From: an uncultured cyanobacterium
GTDB taxonomy: Bacteria > Cyanobacteriota > Cyanobacteriia > PCC-6307 > Cyanobiaceae
Length of the DNA: 41,709 nt
Reading direction: 5' to 3'
NCBI GenBank assembly: GCA_903934745.1
Contig: CAIZOZ010000364.1
Location: 1-41,709 of the forward strand
A model generated the notes under the pieces. The model did not search any database, was not told the origin of the DNA, and saw nothing but the letters and a program-made list of their open reading frames with translations. Both the position numbers and the translations under genes were made by a program. Positions 1 to 10,013 of the stretch are shown in pieces (position 1 is the first letter of the stretch; every line of letters begins with the position of its first letter).

Positions 1-726
1 CAGCCATTCCTGGGGAACGGAGCTGGAGCCATGCATCACCAGGTGGGTGTTGGGGATGGCCTTATGGATCTCGGCGATGCGGCTGATCGCCAACACTTCA
101 CCGGTGGGCTTGCGGGTGAACTTGTAGGCGCCGTGGCTGGTACCGATGGCGATCGCCAGGGCATCAACCTTGGTTTTGGCGACGAAATCAGCCGCCTCGG
201 CCGGGTCGGTGAGCAGCTGGGAGTGGTCGAGGGTGCCCTCAAAGCCGTGGCCGTCTTCCGCTTCGCCCTGGCCGGTTTCCAGAGAACCAAGGCAACCCAG
301 TTCGCCCTCGACGCTCACACCGATGGCATGGGCCACGTCCACCACTTCCTTGGTGACGGCCACGTTGTACTCGTAGCTGGCCGGCGTCTTGGCATCGGCT
401 TCGAGCGAGCCGTCCATCATCACGGAGGTGAAGCCGTTGGCAGCGGCGCCGTAGCAGGTGGCGGGGCTGTTGCCGTGGTCCTGGTGCATCACCACCGGAA
501 TTTCGGGATAGGTTTCCACCGCCGCCAGGATCAGGTGGCGCAGGAAGCTTTCGCCGGCGTACTGGCGGGCACCGCGGGAGGCCTGCAGGATGACGGGGCT
601 GTCCGTCTCGGCGGCCGCCTCCATGATCGCCTGCACCTGCTCCAGGTTGTTGACATTGAAGGCCGGAATGCCGTAGCCGTTCTCGGCGGCGTGGTCAAGC
701 AGCAGCCGAAGCGGGACGAGCGCCAT
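1..726 (-). CDS. fba: Class II fructose-bisphosphate aldolase (C-terminus beyond window)
   Basis: Reverse-strand translation [38 protein letters not shown]...[11 protein letters not shown]...SVMMDGS...GVSVEGELG...[11 protein letters not shown]; typical class II FBA. Truncated by window edge, so absent from the ORF track. Confidence 0.95.
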   Translation of the reverse strand, partial: MALVPLRLLLDHAAENGYGIPAFNVNNLEQVQAIMEAAAETDSPVILQASRGARQYAGESFLRHLILAAVETYPEIPVVMHQDHGNSPATCYGAAANGFTSVMMDGSLEADAKTPASYEYNVAVTKEVVDVAHAIGVSVEGELGCLGSLETGQGEAEDGHGFEGTLDHSQLLTDPAEAADFVAKTKVDALAIAIGTSHGAYKFTRKPTGEVLAISRIAEIHKAIPNTHLVMHGSSSVPQEWL

Positions 727-871
727 GGAAAACCTCGCGGGAGTGGGTGAAACGGATGGTCGACGGCTGACGGAATCATTCCGCCGCTTGTCTGGCGGCG
801 AGTCTAGGGGATGCCCGCTGCGCTCCTGGCGCCGCCGCTGCGAAGGGGCTGCAAACCGGTAGGCCGACCCA

Positions 872-896
872 GAAAAAAGCCCCGCGTAGGCGGGGC
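872..896 (-). terminator. Rho-independent terminator downstream of the 37-aa small ORF
   Basis: Minus strand GCCCCGC-CTAC-GCGGGGC followed by TTTTTT (plus strand aaaaaagccccgcgtaggcggggc). Confidence 0.85.
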
Positions 897-929
897 GAAG
901 CAACGGATCCGATCGAACCGCAGCGGCGT

Positions 930-1043
930 TCAGCCGATCAGCTCCTGCTTGCGCAGGTTCTGAACGCTGAACGCGAGCTCCCGGGCAGCGCGGCGGGCCG
1001 CTTCGGCCTGACGCACCAATTGCCTGGCGATGGTGATGGACAT
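930..1043 (-). CDS. Riboswitch-linked small Arg-rich protein, 37 aa ([37 protein letters not shown])
   Basis: ATG to TGA open frame preceded by a strong Shine-Dalgarno (CACCGGAGGCACTTCCATG); flanked upstream by a structured leader and downstream by an intrinsic terminator. Below the ORF-track length cutoff. Confidence 0.75.
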   Translation of the reverse strand: MSITIARQLVRQAEAARRAARELAFSVQNLRKQELIG

Positions 1044-1090
1044 GGAAGTGCCTCCGGTGAAACCCTGGGACCTGAGTCCAAGGTGGGTGG

Positions 1091-1174
1091 ATGGCGCGTT
1101 GCTTCGGGGGAAGAACCGGAACCCGGCCTCCCCCTACTTCCGCCGGGCGAACAGGACGCCGACCGGTCAACGAT
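1091..1174 (-). promoter_or_regulatory. glnA / Downstream-peptide family glutamine riboswitch
   Basis: Minus strand ATCGTTGACCGGTCGGCGTCCTGTTCGCCCGGCGGAAGTAGGGGGAGGCCGGGTTCCGGTTCTTCCCCCGAAGCAACGCGCC. Shows CGTTG/CAACG closing pairing, GGCG..CGCC hairpin, the GGAAGTAGG core, GGGGGAG..CTTCCCC helix with inner CCGG..CCGG, and terminal CGAAGsAACGC. Confidence 0.82.
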
Positions 1175-1180
1175 GGCTAA

Positions 1181-1186
1181 ATAGTA
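1181..1186 (-). promoter_or_regulatory. Candidate -10 element (TACTAT) for the riboswitch/small-ORF transcript
   Basis: TACTAT on the minus strand lies just upstream of the riboswitch 5' end. Confidence 0.4.
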
Positions 1187-1312
1187 GCGGTTGTTACCGA
1201 ATTTAGGCGCTGTTGGCGGCTACCGGTTTTCGGTCAATCATCTCCATGCAGGCAGACCTTGGCCTGCCTGCTTCACTCAGGCGACCGTGGGCTTCGCCGT
1301 TGGCTGCTGGAT

Positions 1313-2410
1313 TCAGGAAACTGGCACTGGGCCCCGGGCCTGATCGCAGCCGTACTGGCTGCTCGCCGCCTCCGCCAGCCCGGGCACCATCGGCCGCCCC
1401 TGCTGAATCGCCTCCGCCCACCAACCGATCAGCCGTCGCACCGGGGCAATGCGCCCGTCCGCCCAGGTGCGGGGGAAGGCCAGCTCGGGGCTGGGCTCGA
1501 TGGGGCGCAACGCCTCGCCCGGTTTGGCCAGCCACAGCTGGAAACCATGCACATAGTCGTTCTGATTGTTGGAACCCAGCACCAGCGTGGCCTCGCTGCC
1601 GTAGAGCTCTAGCCAGCAGCCTCGCCCCTGGCGAGCCACCGAGCTGAGGGTGAGCTGGGCTGGCACCGAGCGACCCCAGCGATCGTGCAGATCCAGTTGG
1701 ATCAGGGCCAAGTCCTCAGCATCAACGGCGGCCAGGCTGCCTGGCGATGCGGGAAGCGGTCGCTGGCGAATTGCCGTGCTCAGCCGGGCCTGAACCTGGC
1801 TGCTGGGGCCGATCAGCCAGTGCAGGATGTCGAAGGCATGGGTGCCGAGGGCGCCGAGCACCCCACCACCGCTAGCCGCCTCGGAATACCAGTTGAAGGG
1901 GCGGCTGGCATCGGCGCGGCTGCTCATCAGCCAGTCGAACTTGACCAGCCAGGGCTCCCCCAACACGCCGTCATCCAGCAGCAGCGCCAGTTGCTGGAAC
2001 AGCGGTACCGCCCGATATTCAAAATCCACCGCCACACAGCGGCGCTGCTGAATCGCCAGCCGCTGCAGCTCCGCCACCCCAGCAGCATCGAGGGCCACGG
2101 GCTTTTCGAGCAACAGGTGCTTGCCGGCTCGGAGGGCGGCACTGGCCAGGGCCTGGCGTGGTGCCGGCGGCGTGGCGATTACGATCGCGTCGATGGTGGG
2201 ATCGGCGAGCAGGGCCTCGAAATCCGTGGTGCCTGGCAAGCCGGAGCTGGCGCAGGCGACATCGAGACGCTGCTGGCGCGGATGCCAGAGGGCCACCGGT
2301 TCGGTGGCAGGGCAATCGCGCAGGGCGGGTAGATGCACTTTTTCGCCGAAGCCAAGGCCGGCGATCGCCACCCGCAGTGCCCGCGGTTGCTCCAGGCAGA
2401 GGCTGGTCAT
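1313..2410 (-). CDS. Gfo/Idh/MocA family oxidoreductase
   Basis: N-terminal Rossmann VAIAGLGFGEKVHLPALRD, EKPVALD motif, GGGVLGALGTHAFDILHWL. Confidence 0.9.
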   Translation of the reverse strand: MTSLCLEQPRALRVAIAGLGFGEKVHLPALRDCPATEPVALWHPRQQRLDVACASSGLPGTTDFEALLADPTIDAIVIATPPAPRQALASAALRAGKHLLLEKPVALDAAGVAELQRLAIQQRRCVAVDFEYRAVPLFQQLALLLDDGVLGEPWLVKFDWLMSSRADASRPFNWYSEAASGGGVLGALGTHAFDILHWLIGPSSQVQARLSTAIRQRPLPASPGSLAAVDAEDLALIQLDLHDRWGRSVPAQLTLSSVARQGRGCWLELYGSEATLVLGSNNQNDYVHGFQLWLAKPGEALRPIEPSPELAFPRTWADGRIAPVRRLIGWWAEAIQQGRPMVPGLAEAASSQYGCDQARGPVPVS

Positions 2411-2859
2411 GCCGGCGCCGCCGCACAGGCCTCACGCAGCACCTCGGCCGTGAGGTCGTCGTTACCGACCGGCAACCATTGCGGCCCGAACTGGGGCAGG
2501 CCATTAACCGAAGTATCCCGGTACAGCCCTTGGTCGCAATCCAGTTCCATCACATAGAGGCGGGCATCGAGGCGCGGGGCTGGCCGAGCCGCAGCCGCTG
2601 CACTCGTCGTCGTCGCTGGGGCCTCGTCTTCCGGAGGCCTGGACTGGAAGCGGCTGAGCACGGTGACGTTGCCCTCGCGATTGCGGCGCAGGCTGCCGGA
2701 ATCCCACCACTGCCGCCCTTCCGCCGTGGCCGTGACCTCCTGCCAACTCACCGGGCCGGCCCAGGCAGCCGGCACCACCAGCAGCTGGAACACCAGCACC
2801 ATCGCCAGCAGCAGCTCTCTGGCTCGGGCCCAGGTGGCTGCAGTCATCGCCTTGCTCAT
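2407..2859 (-). CDS. Conserved cyanobacterial hypothetical protein with signal peptide
   Basis: 150 aa; hydrophobic N-terminus [20 protein letters not shown] with AWA cleavage-like site; overlaps both neighbours by 4 nt (ATGA coupling). Confidence 0.7.
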   Translation of the reverse strand: MSKAMTAATWARARELLLAMVLVFQLLVVPAAWAGPVSWQEVTATAEGRQWWDSGSLRRNREGNVTVLSRFQSRPPEDEAPATTTSAAAAARPAPRLDARLYVMELDCDQGLYRDTSVNGLPQFGPQWLPVGNDDLTAEVLREACAAAPA

Positions 2860-3764
2860 GGGGTCAGACCGGCGGCAGCCGCCACCGGCTGGAGCCGGCG
2901 GGCCGGGTCATGCAGCCGCAGCAGGGTGGCGAGAGTGGCTCGCAATTGGGTGCGGGGCACAATCGCATCCACAAAGCCGTGATCACGGAGATACTCCGCC
3001 GTCTGGAAGCCCTCGGGCAACTTTTCGCGCAGGGTCTGCTCAATCACGCGCCGCCCGGCAAAGCCGATCAGCGCCTTCGGTTCGGCCAGAATCAGATCGC
3101 CCAGCATGGCGAAGCTGGCGGTGACTCCGCCGGTGGTGGGGTGGGTGAGCAGGGGCAGATACAGCAGTTCCGCCCGGCGATGGCGCTCCAGGGCGCCGGA
3201 GATCTTGGCCATCTGCATCAGGCTCAGCATCCCCTCCTGCATGCGGGCCCCCCCCGAGGCACAGACGATCAGCAGCGGATAGCGGCGGGCGGTGGCCTCC
3301 TCGATCAGCCTGGTGAGTTTTTCGCCCACCACCGAGCCCATCGAGCCCCCCATGAAGCGGAAGTCCATCACCCCCAGGGCCAGGGGCATCCCCTCCAGCC
3401 GGCAGAGGCCTGTCACCACCGCATCGCGCAGCCCCGTCGCCTGCTGGCTGTCCCGGATCCGATCGACATAGCTGCGTCGGTCCTTGAAGGCGAGGGGATC
3501 GGTGGGAGCCAAGTCGTTGTCAAGACCTTCAAAGCTGCCCTGATCCGCCAGCAAACGGATGCGCTCAGCGCTGTCGATGCGGTTGTGGTGTCCGCAGCCA
3601 GCGCAGACACTGGCGTTGGCCACCAGATCCTTGCGATACACCACCTGGGAACACTCCGGGCACTTGCTCCACAGCCCATCGCCTTCATCGGTTTCAGCGC
3701 CCTGATTCGGACGCACCACCGGGGCGTTCTTGCGGCGATCAGCGAACCAGTCGAACAGCGACAT
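2856..3764 (-). CDS. accD: Acetyl-CoA carboxylase carboxyltransferase subunit beta
   Basis: [12 protein letters not shown], zinc-finger CPEC...[32 protein letters not shown]. Confidence 0.95.
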   Translation of the reverse strand: MSLFDWFADRRKNAPVVRPNQGAETDEGDGLWSKCPECSQVVYRKDLVANASVCAGCGHHNRIDSAERIRLLADQGSFEGLDNDLAPTDPLAFKDRRSYVDRIRDSQQATGLRDAVVTGLCRLEGMPLALGVMDFRFMGGSMGSVVGEKLTRLIEEATARRYPLLIVCASGGARMQEGMLSLMQMAKISGALERHRRAELLYLPLLTHPTTGGVTASFAMLGDLILAEPKALIGFAGRRVIEQTLREKLPEGFQTAEYLRDHGFVDAIVPRTQLRATLATLLRLHDPARRLQPVAAAAGLTP

Positions 3765-3800
3765 CGGGGTGGGTTGGTAGGGAGATCAGGAGTGAATCCA

Positions 3801-4661
3801 TTAAACGCCGGCAGAGAAGCCGGCCACGGCCATCCAGAAGGGTTCACCCAGAACCCAGACCGCCACGGTACCGAGGGCCAGAAAGGGGCCGAAGGCGAAG
3901 GGTTGGTGGCGATGCAGCCGTCCACTGAGCCGACCGAGAGCGCCGATCAGGGCGCCGGCGACCACGGCCAGGCCCACCGCCAGCAGCAGGCCGATCGGGC
4001 CCAGCCAGGCACCCATCAGGGCGGCGAGCTTGGCATCGCCGAGCCCCAGGGCCGGACGGCCCATCAGCTTTTGCGCCAGGGCACTGAGGGCTTCAAACCC
4101 CAGCAGCCCAGCGGCTGCGGCGATCAGGTGGGACAACAGCAGCGCCTTGCCCGTGGCGGCACCCTGGGACAGGCCCAGCAGGGCGGTGACGGCAATGCCG
4201 AGCAGCAGTCCGAAGCGGCAGAGGGGTTCCGGCAGCCACAGACTGTCGAGATCGATCAGCACCAAGGGCAGCAACCAGCTGACCAGCAGCCATCCGGCCA
4301 ACAGCAGGGGCAGGGAGGCCGGGTTTGCCCCCATGGCGTCGGGATGACCCAGCAGCACCGCCACCCAGAGACCGGCACTGAGCAGTTCCACCAGCGGATA
4401 GCGCTGAGACACGGGCTGGTGGCAATGGCGACAACGGCCCCTCAGGGCCAGCCAGGCGACGATCGGCACGTTCTCGAACCAGGCCAGCGGCGTGCCACAG
4501 CGAGGGCAGTGGCTGCCGGGCCCCAGCAGCGACTCCTGGCGCGGCAGCCGCCAGGCCACAACATTGACAAAACTACCGATGCAGGCGCCAAGCACCGCCA
4601 CCAGCACAGGCAGGAGGTGGGTCAGTGGATCGGCTGTGATCGGGGGCGGGACAAAAGCCAT
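3801..4661 (-). CDS. pilD: Prepilin peptidase (A24 family)
   Basis: CPRCGTPLAWFENVPIVAWLALRGRCRHCHQPVSQRYPLVELL; GLGDAKLAALMGAWLG. Confidence 0.93.
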   Translation of the reverse strand: MAFVPPPITADPLTHLLPVLVAVLGACIGSFVNVVAWRLPRQESLLGPGSHCPRCGTPLAWFENVPIVAWLALRGRCRHCHQPVSQRYPLVELLSAGLWVAVLLGHPDAMGANPASLPLLLAGWLLVSWLLPLVLIDLDSLWLPEPLCRFGLLLGIAVTALLGLSQGAATGKALLLSHLIAAAAGLLGFEALSALAQKLMGRPALGLGDAKLAALMGAWLGPIGLLLAVGLAVVAGALIGALGRLSGRLHRHQPFAFGPFLALGTVAVWVLGEPFWMAVAGFSAGV

Positions 4662-4665
4662 GACC

Positions 4666-5022
4666 TCAACGGGCAGGGCGGGAAACCTGCAACCGGCTGC
4701 GCCGTTGCCCGGGGAAGCGCTGGGCCCTGGCTGACAACAGCTCCAGGGGAACGAACTGTTCGTCGGGCAGCAGGATCGGCACTGAAAACACCACCCGGCC
4801 CCGCGTCAGTCCCCCACCCTCACGTTCTCCGTCCGACAGAACAACCCCTAAGGGTTCGGGGCCATCGGGGCAGCTTTCCATGTGCCGAAACATGACAGCA
4901 CGGGCCATGGCAAACAGTTCGCGGCTGTTGACCCGATCCAATCGCAGCGCAGGGATGGGATCGCCACCGGCTCCGCGGATCTGAAATGAGGGGCTGAAGC
5001 TGATGGCTGTCCCCGCTGCCAA
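4666..5022 (-). CDS. Conserved hypothetical protein (118 aa)
   Basis: Open frame immediately upstream of pilD in the same direction; protein-like central segment (LDRVNSRELFAMARAVMFRHMESCPDGPEPLGVVLSD). Confidence 0.55.
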   Translation of the reverse strand: MAAGTAISFSPSFQIRGAGGDPIPALRLDRVNSRELFAMARAVMFRHMESCPDGPEPLGVVLSDGEREGGGLTRGRVVFSVPILLPDEQFVPLELLSARAQRFPGQRRSRLQVSRPAR

Positions 5023-5142
5023 TCTCGGAAGTTTAAACCGGCGAGAGAGAGAACAAGTTGCACGGCTGGAACGGGATTGACCCTGGCGCCGCCAAGGCTC
5101 AATCCCGGTGGGGGTGTGAGCGATCGCTGGGAGCCAGCAGCA

Positions 5143-6045
5143 TCAGCTGACGGACTTTTTGTCCTCGATCATGCGATGAATGATCGGCGTGAGAATCAGC
5201 TCCATGGCAAATCCCATCTTGCCACCGTTGACCACCAGGCTGGTGGGACTGGACATGAAGGAGTCGTGGATCATGTCAAGCAGATAAGTGAAGTCGATGC
5301 CCCACTTTTCCCGTGCTCCCTTGCGGAAGTGGATGATCACGAAACTCTCGTCCGGGGTGGGGATGTTCCGGATCATGAATGGGTTGGAGGTGTCCACCGT
5401 GGGCACCCGCTGGAAGTTGATGTCGGTGCGGCTGAACTGGGGGCAGATGTGGTTGATGTAGTCCGGCATCCGCCGCAGCATCGTGTCCACCGTGGCTTCG
5501 GCGGAATAGCCCCGTTCGGCGTTGTCGCGGGCGATCTTCTGGATCCACTCCAGGTTGACGATCGGCACCACGCCCACCAGCAGATCCGCCAGGCCGGCGA
5601 CGTCGTAACCGTCACCCTGGACGCCACCGTGCAGGCCTTCGTAAAAGAGCAGGTCGGTGCCGCTGGGGATCTGCTCCCAAGGCGTGAACTGGCCGGGTTG
5701 CAGGTTGGTGCCGAGGCGGCCGTTGTGATCGGCGGCTTCCTCGACGGAGTGCAGGTAGTAGCGCTTCTCGCCGCTGCCGGTTTCGCCGTAGCTCTGAAAC
5801 AGTTCGCCGAGCTTGTCGAACAGATTGGCTTCCGGACCGAAGTGGGAGAAGTTCTCACCCTTGGCCAGGGCGGCGCCCATCGCCTCCTTCATCGGACCGC
5901 GTTCGTAGCGGTGGTAGCTGTCGCCTTCGACCACCGCCGGGGTGATTCCCTCGCGTTTGAAGATCTGCTCGAAGGCGCGCTTGACGGTGCTGGTTCCTGC
6001 GCCGGAGGAACCGGTGACGGAGACGACCGGATGACGCTTCGACAT
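5143..6045 (-). CDS. prk: Phosphoribulokinase, class I (proteobacterial-like) type
   Basis: MSKRHPVVSVTGSSGAGTSTVKRAFEQIF..EGDSYHRYE..FSHFGPEANLFDKL..LLFYEGLHGG..VPIVNLEWIQKI..PQFSRTDINFQRVPTVDTSNPF. Confidence 0.93.
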   Translation of the reverse strand: MSKRHPVVSVTGSSGAGTSTVKRAFEQIFKREGITPAVVEGDSYHRYERGPMKEAMGAALAKGENFSHFGPEANLFDKLGELFQSYGETGSGEKRYYLHSVEEAADHNGRLGTNLQPGQFTPWEQIPSGTDLLFYEGLHGGVQGDGYDVAGLADLLVGVVPIVNLEWIQKIARDNAERGYSAEATVDTMLRRMPDYINHICPQFSRTDINFQRVPTVDTSNPFMIRNIPTPDESFVIIHFRKGAREKWGIDFTYLLDMIHDSFMSSPTSLVVNGGKMGFAMELILTPIIHRMIEDKKSVS

Positions 6046-6145
6046 CGACGCAGGGGGCGGGGATTGGATTGAGAGTTTCGCAGATCGCCGGACCCCGACC
6101 CGGCGAGGGCCTCGGGCGAGGCGGGGAGCGAGGCGCCCACCGGGC

Positions 6146-7225
6146 TCAGGCCGGCAGGGCCTGCAGCAGGGCCTCGCCCATGGCCCGGCAGCCCAGCAGG
6201 GTGCAGCCCTCGCCCAGCAGATCGCCGGTGCGCAGGCCAGCGGCCAGCACCCGGTCCACCGCCGTCTCCAGGTCGGCGGCGGCACCGTCCTGGTGCAGAC
6301 CCACCCGCAGCAGCATCGCCGCCGAGAGCACCATCGCCATCGGGTTGGCCTTGTCCTGGCCGGCGATGTCCGGAGCTGAGCCGTGGACAGGCTCGAACAG
6401 CCCCGGCCCGCTTTCGCCCAGGGAGGCCGAGGGCAACATGCCGATCGAACCCGTGAGCATGGCGGCCTCATCGCTGAGGATGTCGCCGAAGAGATTGCTG
6501 GTGAGCAGCACGTCGAACTGGCGGGGGGCACGCACCAGCTGCATCGCGGCGTTGTCCACGTACATGTGGCTGAGCTCCACGGCCGGAAACTCGGTGTGGA
6601 TCGCTTCGACCCGATCGCGCCAGAGCTGACTCACATCGAGCACGTTGGCCTTGTCCACCGAGCAGAGCCGGCCACGGCGGGCTCGGGCCAGGTCAAAACC
6701 CACCCTGGCGATGCGATCGATCTCCCAGTCGAAATAGGCCATGGTGTTGAAGGCCCGCACGGCCCCATCGGCTTCCACCCGCCCTTTGGGGGTGCCGAAA
6801 TACACCCCGCCGGTGAGCTCGCGCACCACCAGCAGATCGACCCCCTCGATCACCTCCGGCCGCAGGCTGCTGGCGCCGATCAGGGCAGGGATGATCTTGA
6901 CGGGCCGGAGATTGGCGAACAGGCCCAGGCCGGAGCGCAGTGCCAGCAGGCCGCTTTCGGGCCGCAGCTGCCGCGGCAGGCTGTCGCAGCGCGGATCGCC
7001 GATCGCGGCCAGCAGCACGGCCTCGGCGTTGCGGCAGGCCTCCAGGGTGCTCTCCGGCAGGGGAACGCCATGGGCGTCGATCGCCGCCGCGCCAATGAGC
7101 CGTTCGTCGTAGCTGAGGCTGAAGCCATGGCGCGCTGCTACCGCATCGAGCAACTGGCGAGCCACCGCCGTGATCTCCGGGCCGATGCCATCGCCTGGCA
7201 GGAGGGTGATCCGGTGGCTGGTCAT
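6146..7225 (-). CDS. leuB: 3-isopropylmalate dehydrogenase
   Basis: [88 protein letters not shown]. Confidence 0.96.
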   Translation of the reverse strand: MTSHRITLLPGDGIGPEITAVARQLLDAVAARHGFSLSYDERLIGAAAIDAHGVPLPESTLEACRNAEAVLLAAIGDPRCDSLPRQLRPESGLLALRSGLGLFANLRPVKIIPALIGASSLRPEVIEGVDLLVVRELTGGVYFGTPKGRVEADGAVRAFNTMAYFDWEIDRIARVGFDLARARRGRLCSVDKANVLDVSQLWRDRVEAIHTEFPAVELSHMYVDNAAMQLVRAPRQFDVLLTSNLFGDILSDEAAMLTGSIGMLPSASLGESGPGLFEPVHGSAPDIAGQDKANPMAMVLSAAMLLRVGLHQDGAAADLETAVDRVLAAGLRTGDLLGEGCTLLGCRAMGEALLQALPA

Positions 7226-7253
7226 CAGAGGGCGGTCGACGCAACCGGCGAGG

Positions 7254-8339
7254 CTACTGGGCCGGTTCGCGGCTGACGGCCGCCGTGCCCCCCTCGCCGG
7301 CCGCCTTGAGCTGCCGCAGGGTGCGGGCCATCTCCGGCAGCTTGTTGAACACGGCTGAGCAGCGCAGCCAGAGGCGATTGGGAATGGCCGGGTAGCCGCT
7401 CACCACTTCGCCGGCGGCCACTTCGCCGTGGATGCCGGATTTCGAGGAGGCGATGGCGCGATCGCCGATCACCGCCCGGTTCGCCACCCCCACCTGGCCG
7501 GCCAGGATCACCCCCTGGCCGAGGCGAGCGCCGCCGGCGATGCCCACCTGGGCCGCCAGGGCACAGCCCCGGCCCGTGATCACGCCATGGCCGATGTGAA
7601 CGAGATTGTCGATCTTGGTGCCGGCGCCGATGCGGGTCTCACCCACCGAGGGACGATCGAGGGTGCTGCCGCAGCCCACCTCCACCCCGTCCTCGAGCAC
7701 CACCAGTCCGGTCTGGGGCATCTTGCGCCAACCAGCGGCGGTGGGTACAAACCCGAAGCCTTCCGAGCCGATCACCGCACCGGAGTGCACGACACAAGCG
7801 CGGCCCAGACGACTGCCGGGGTGGAGCACCGCCTGGGCATGGAGCTCGCAGTCCGGTTCCAGGATCACGTCCTCGTAGAGCACCACGGACGGATGCAGGA
7901 TGCAACCGTCGCCGACGCTGCTGCCGGCCCCCACCACGACGTGGGCCCCCAGGTGGACGTTGCTGCCGAGCCTGGCCGTGGCATGGACCACAGCTGTGGG
8001 ATGGACCCCCGGCTCGGGACGGCTCCGGGGATAGAGAGCCTCGAGCGCCTCGGCGAAGCCCAGACGCGGATTGTGCAGCGCCACCCAGGCGAGATTGCGC
8101 TCGGTGGCCTGCTGCTGCAGTACTGCCGCATCTTCACCTCGGGCCGGGATCAGCACGGCGGCAGCACCACTGGCGGCCAGCGCAGCCGTCAGGGCGTGGC
8201 CTTCCTCCAGAAAGCTGAGCTGGGTCGGACCAGCCGCATCAAGGGCCTGGGCGCCGCTCAGGTCCGGATCTTCACCCAGGTGTCTGGGGGTGGCGTCGCT
8301 CACCTCGCTGAGCAGGCTGAGCAGGCTGCTGAAACGCAT
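7254..8339 (-). CDS. lpxD: UDP-3-O-acylglucosamine N-acyltransferase
   Basis: Left-handed beta-helix hexapeptide repeats, [43 protein letters not shown]. Confidence 0.92.
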   Translation of the reverse strand: MRFSSLLSLLSEVSDATPRHLGEDPDLSGAQALDAAGPTQLSFLEEGHALTAALAASGAAAVLIPARGEDAAVLQQQATERNLAWVALHNPRLGFAEALEALYPRSRPEPGVHPTAVVHATARLGSNVHLGAHVVVGAGSSVGDGCILHPSVVLYEDVILEPDCELHAQAVLHPGSRLGRACVVHSGAVIGSEGFGFVPTAAGWRKMPQTGLVVLEDGVEVGCGSTLDRPSVGETRIGAGTKIDNLVHIGHGVITGRGCALAAQVGIAGGARLGQGVILAGQVGVANRAVIGDRAIASSKSGIHGEVAAGEVVSGYPAIPNRLWLRCSAVFNKLPEMARTLRQLKAAGEGGTAAVSREPAQ

Positions 8340-8379
8340 TCCCCGGTGTCCAGATCGGGCCGGATCGTAGGGCCAGCGC

Positions 8380-9504
8380 TCAGCCGTTGAGGACGAGCAC
8401 CAGTTGGTCGCGATGGATCACCGCATCACCCACGTCCCCCAGCCGGCGGCGGATCTCGCCGGTGCCCAGGCCGATGATCGCGGTGAGCTCCTCACTGTTG
8501 AAACTGCTCAGTCCCCGCGCCAGTTCGCGGCCGTCGCTGGCGAGCACCCGCACCGCTTCGCCGCGCTCGAACAGGCCCTCCACCGCTTGGATGCCCACGG
8601 CCAGTAACGACGCGCCGCGTTCGACCAGAGCCCGTTCGGCGCCCTGATCGATGCGCAGGCTCCCCTTGGGCAGCAGCGCATGGGCCAGCCAGCCCTTGCG
8701 ATCGGTGAGGGGGGTGGGACTCGGTTGGAACACGGTGCCCAGCGTCTCGCCGGCCAATAACGCTTCCAGCACGGCGGGATCACGGCCATCGGCCAGGCGC
8801 ACCCGGATGCCGCTGGAAGTGGCGATCCGGGCGGCGGTGAGTTTGGTGGTCATGCCGCCGGTGCCCCACTGGCCGCCGCCGGTGGCGACACCGCGCAAGC
8901 GTTCAAGCTCAGCCAGATCGCGAACTTCAGCGATCGGACTGGCCTGGGCGTCGGTGCGGGGATCGCCGGAATAGAGGCTGTCGACATCGGTGAGCAGCAC
9001 CAGCTCATCAGCACCGATCGCCACCGCCACCAGGGCCGAGAGGGTGTCGTTGTCGCCGAAGCGCAGCTCGTCGGTGGCGAGGGTGTCGTTTTCATTGACG
9101 ATCGGCACCACGCCCCACTCCAGCAGTTGTTCGAGGGTGCGACAGGCCCGCTGATAGCGGCGGCGGGAGGCAAGATCACCGCGGGTGAGCAGCACCTGGG
9201 CCACGGTGAGGGCGCAGAGCGCGAAGGCGTCCTGATAGAGCGCCATCAACCGGCCCTGGCCCACGGCGGCGGCGGCCTGCAGGGCGGCCACTTCTGTCGG
9301 GCGCTTCTCGATCTTCAGCAGCTCACAGCCGAGCCCGACCGCACCACTGGTGACCAGGGCGATACGTTCGCCGCGGCGCTGCTGGCGACTCAGACTGGCC
9401 GCCAGATCAGCGATCACGGCGGCGGTGGGGCGATCGGCATCACCCCGCAGCAGGCTGGTGCCCACCTTGATCACGCGGCGAATGGGCCTGGACGTGTCCC
9501 CCAT
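8380..9504 (-). CDS. proB: Glutamate 5-kinase (AAK plus PUA domains)
   Basis: [64 protein letters not shown]. Confidence 0.95.
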   Translation of the reverse strand: MGDTSRPIRRVIKVGTSLLRGDADRPTAAVIADLAASLSRQQRRGERIALVTSGAVGLGCELLKIEKRPTEVAALQAAAAVGQGRLMALYQDAFALCALTVAQVLLTRGDLASRRRYQRACRTLEQLLEWGVVPIVNENDTLATDELRFGDNDTLSALVAVAIGADELVLLTDVDSLYSGDPRTDAQASPIAEVRDLAELERLRGVATGGGQWGTGGMTTKLTAARIATSSGIRVRLADGRDPAVLEALLAGETLGTVFQPSPTPLTDRKGWLAHALLPKGSLRIDQGAERALVERGASLLAVGIQAVEGLFERGEAVRVLASDGRELARGLSSFNSEELTAIIGLGTGEIRRRLGDVGDAVIHRDQLVLVLNG

Positions 9505-10013
9505 CAGAGCGTTCCGCTGCCCAGCCAGCGAGCCAGGCGCAGTTCCAGATTCTGCAAGCGGTCATGGCGGCAAGGCAGGCCGTGCGGATCGATCGGCTTC
9601 ACCAGCACGGTGAACAGGCCGAGGCGGTTGCCCACCAGGACGTCGGTGAAGAGCCGATCACCCACCAGGGCCACCTGGGACGGCGGCAAGCCCAGTTCGT
9701 TGAGCACCCGGCGCAGCGCTGAACGGCGCGGTTTCCCGGCCGAGGTGGTGTAGGGCAGCCCCAGCTGGTCGGCCACGCTGCCGATCCGGTGGCGGGAGGG
9801 ATTGTTGCTGAGCAGATGGATCGGCAGCTGCAGCAAGGCATGACGCAGCCACTGCTCGGCGACAGGCGGGATGGCCGTGCAGCGTCTGGGCAGCAAGGTG
9901 CGATCGACGTCAAGTACCAAAGCGCGGATGCCGCGCTCGAGCAGCTGCTCGAGCGGCAACTGGGCCAGGGTGGTGGTCGCCAGCCAGTCGGGAGTGAGCA
10001 GCTGCCGCAGCAT
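9504..10013 (-). CDS. YqeG family HAD IIIA-type phosphatase
   Basis: RALVLDVDRTLLPRR, LLSNNPSRHRI, KPRRSALRRVLNELGLPPSQVALVGDRLFTDVLVGNRLGLFTVLVKPI. Confidence 0.9.
   Translation of the reverse strand: MLRQLLTPDWLATTTLAQLPLEQLLERGIRALVLDVDRTLLPRRCTAIPPVAEQWLRHALLQLPIHLLSNNPSRHRIGSVADQLGLPYTTSAGKPRRSALRRVLNELGLPPSQVALVGDRLFTDVLVGNRLGLFTVLVKPIDPHGLPCRHDRLQNLELRLARWLGSGTL

Noticed and set aside
149-156. GCGATCGC octamer, repeated across the window (for example 149, 2361, 5120)
   Set aside because: This is the known cyanobacterial HIP1 motif; useful as a lineage hint but not a novel signal.
2910-4895. 661-aa plus-strand ORF
   Set aside because: Antisense to accD and pilD, which have clear family motifs; Gln/Gly/His-rich low-complexity translation typical of the mirror frame of GC-rich genes.
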